Shown here: piece by piece, positions 6,600 to 7,402 of the stretch
Numbering within the stretch: the stretch's first letter is position 1
Layout of the letters: every line of letters begins with the position of its first letter
DNA from: JAWLHA01 sp041690535
GTDB taxonomy: Bacteria > Pseudomonadota > Gammaproteobacteria > Thiohalomonadales > Thiohalomonadaceae
Direction of reading: 5' to 3'
Assembly (NCBI GenBank): GCA_041690535.1
Contig: JAWLHA010000117.1
Location: 1-7,402 of the forward strand
DNA: 7,402 nt
Translations under genes and position numbers: made by a program
Notes under the pieces: generated by a model
Database searches by the model: none
Told to the model about the DNA's origin: nothing
The model's input: only the letters and a program-made list of their open reading frames with translations

Positions 6600-7031
6600 T
6601 CACTCAGACAACTTCCGCTGGAAGAACTCGATGAGCATCGGACCGACCACGCCGAAGGAGATACCGGTCAACAGCATCGCCTTGAACGTGACCACCGGCA
6701 GGGCGAGCCACCAGATCCGCTCCGGCCCCGCAGCGCCACAGCACCCCATGGACTCAAGCCCCCCAAGGTTGAACCAGAGCATTAGGGCGACCCCTGCGCT
6801 GTAAGCCCCATAGAGGACATAAGGATAGATGGCATTTCCCCCCGGCCCGGGCCGCCTCAGGCGCGACCGGTGAAAAGACACCATGAATGCGACCAGAAGA
6901 AACGGGCCCGATACCCACAGGGCGCGCAGGAGCACCTCCACCACTTGGCCACCATCGGAAATGCCTTCGGGCCACAGCGTTGCGGCAGTCCACAACAGGA
7001 GAAAAAACGGAAGAAGTCGCAGGGATTTCAT
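6600..7031 (-). CDS. Small four-helix membrane protein of unknown function
   Basis: A 143-residue integral membrane protein that I do not recognise. Four hydrophobic segments are visible at about residues 4-20, 34-53, 68-87 and 106-134. A basic loop, HRSRLRRP (54-61), lies between helices 2 and 3 and would face the cytoplasm by the positive-inside rule. A Cys-Cys pair (C97-C98, in SMGCCG) sits in the loop before helix 4 and could bind a metal or form a disulfide, but nothing proves this. ATG at 7031 is chosen; an in-frame TTG at 7037 adds two residues. No strong Shine-Dalgarno sequence precedes either. It is the first gene of the minus-strand block and is probably co-transcribed with the SRPBCC gene. 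Coding status is supported by the clean membrane-protein pattern and by the fit with its neighbours. Confidence 0.75.
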   Translation of the reverse strand: MKSLRLLPFFLLLWTAATLWPEGISDGGQVVEVLLRALWVSGPFLLVAFMVSFHRSRLRRPGPGGNAIYPYVLYGAYSAGVALMLWFNLGGLESMGCCGAAGPERIWWLALPVVTFKAMLLTGISFGVVGPMLIEFFQRKLSE

Positions 7032-7061
7032 GGCCAAGGTGCGAGCTGGAACGACTGCTCC

Positions 7062-7090
7062 ATCTTAACCCGCCGCCCCGTTCTGGCCAA
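7062..7090 (-). promoter_or_regulatory. Candidate sigma70-like promoter of the minus-strand block
   Basis: On the minus strand, TTGGCC (7090-7085) and TAAGAT (7067-7062) are separated by 17 bases, each matching four of six consensus positions. Transcription would start near base 7055, about 25 bases before the ATG of the membrane protein gene. It lies just inside the right repeat element, so that element is not needed for the promoter. Confidence 0.4.
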
Positions 7091-7101
7091 ACCACCCGCA
7101 G

Positions 7102-7250
7102 CAGGGTAACGCATACTTACGAGCGATGTAAGTCCTTGAAAGCAGGTCGTCAGCCGCATGGATTGGTGCAAGGACGCACTTATGCCGCGGGAGGGCAGGA
7201 TGCCCGAAGGCGGCCGCGGCCGTCGAGCGTACACGGATGTATTGACAGCG
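7102..7250. repeat. Right, inverted copy of the intergenic repeat element
   Basis: Three blocks match the left element in reverse orientation: 7102-7120 with 152-133 (one base shorter), 7121-7162 with 128-87 (41 of 42 identical, including the whole 26-base arm at 7122-7147), and 7215-7250 with 86-51 (34 of 36). The second and third blocks are adjacent on the left but are separated on the right by exactly 52 extra bases (7163-7214). The second 26-base arm found on the left is missing here; after 7250 the sequence passes into a different repeat. The insert contributes to a nested hairpin: GCCGCGG (7184-7190) with CCGCGGC (7214-7220), and inside it GGGCA with TGCCC around a GGA loop (7193-7205). 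No gene is supported in this stretch. Confidence 0.85.
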
Positions 7251-7251
7251 T

Positions 7252-7368
7252 GTAACTACTCACCCGAATCCGTCATTCCCGCGAAGGCGGGAATCCAGTG
7301 CTGGACTTCAGAGGGCCAGGGGTATTGGGCTGGGTGCCTTATGGATTCCCGCCTTCGCGGGAATGACG
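7252..7368. repeat. Inverted pair of REP-like palindromes
   Basis: Bases 7271-7297 and 7342-7368 are perfect 27-bp reverse complements of one another, each holding the palindromic core ATTCCCGCGAAGGCGGGAAT or its complement, with 44 bases between them. GTAACTACTC at 7252-7261 precedes the first unit, as it does (inverted) beside the repeat at 2581. Such inverted doublets resemble the paired REP arrangements that REP-associated transposases (RAYT family) are thought to spread; no such transposase is in the window. The remaining bases to 7402 show nothing recognisable. Confidence 0.85.
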
Positions 7369-7402
7369 AACAGTACAAGTAGCGAGGATCGAGTGCGGTG
7401 AG

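Noticed and set aside
7158..7382. Short open frames over the right-hand repeats (peptides containing VIPAKAGIQ and DSRLRGNDE)
   Set aside because: These peptides are the well-known translation of the REP-like palindromes and are not real proteins.

Overview
The window looks like ordinary chromosome from a GC-rich proteobacterium, probably a gammaproteobacterium. The reasons are the high GC content, a perfect FNR/Anr/Dnr-type box, an outer-membrane-type lipoprotein with a poly-glycine tether, a PilZ (cyclic di-GMP) protein, and several intergenic palindromes of the ATTCCCGC...GCGGGAAT type that are common in beta- and gammaproteobacteria. I could not assign genus or species.

Layout. Bases 1-290 hold no gene but carry a 26-bp perfect inverted repeat, part of a repeat element. 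Bases 291-2531 (+) encode a 746-residue protein with two PilZ domains, built as a tandem duplication with a period of about 336 residues. Bases 2532-2735 are a regulatory gap: a hairpin after the PilZ gene, one palindromic repeat, a perfect TTGAT-N4-ATCAA box and a strong ribosome binding site. Bases 2736-3929 (+) encode NnrS, a haem- and copper-associated membrane protein of the nitric oxide response. It converges on a minus-strand block transcribed right to left: a small four-helix membrane protein of unknown function (7031-6600), a SRPBCC/START-fold protein of the COQ10/RatA type (6541-6083) and a clostripain-family (peptidase C11) lipoprotein (5865-3997). The lipoprotein gene also has a good sigma70-like promoter of its own. 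Bases 7101-7402 are noncoding. They hold a second copy of the left repeat element in inverted orientation, abutting a pair of inverted palindromic repeats.

How the parts may work together. The clearest functional link is nnrS with its FNR/Dnr-type box, which predicts induction under low oxygen or nitric oxide. The PilZ protein is a likely cyclic di-GMP receptor; its position before nnrS need not mean shared function, because nnrS has its own control region. The three minus-strand genes may be partly co-transcribed, but no shared pathway can be read from their sequences. I see no CRISPR, tRNA, rRNA, transposase or defence system. The most unusual items are the internally duplicated PilZ protein, the perfect FNR-type box, and the divergent inverted copies of a repeat element at the two edges, one of which has lost an arm and abuts a second repeat family.
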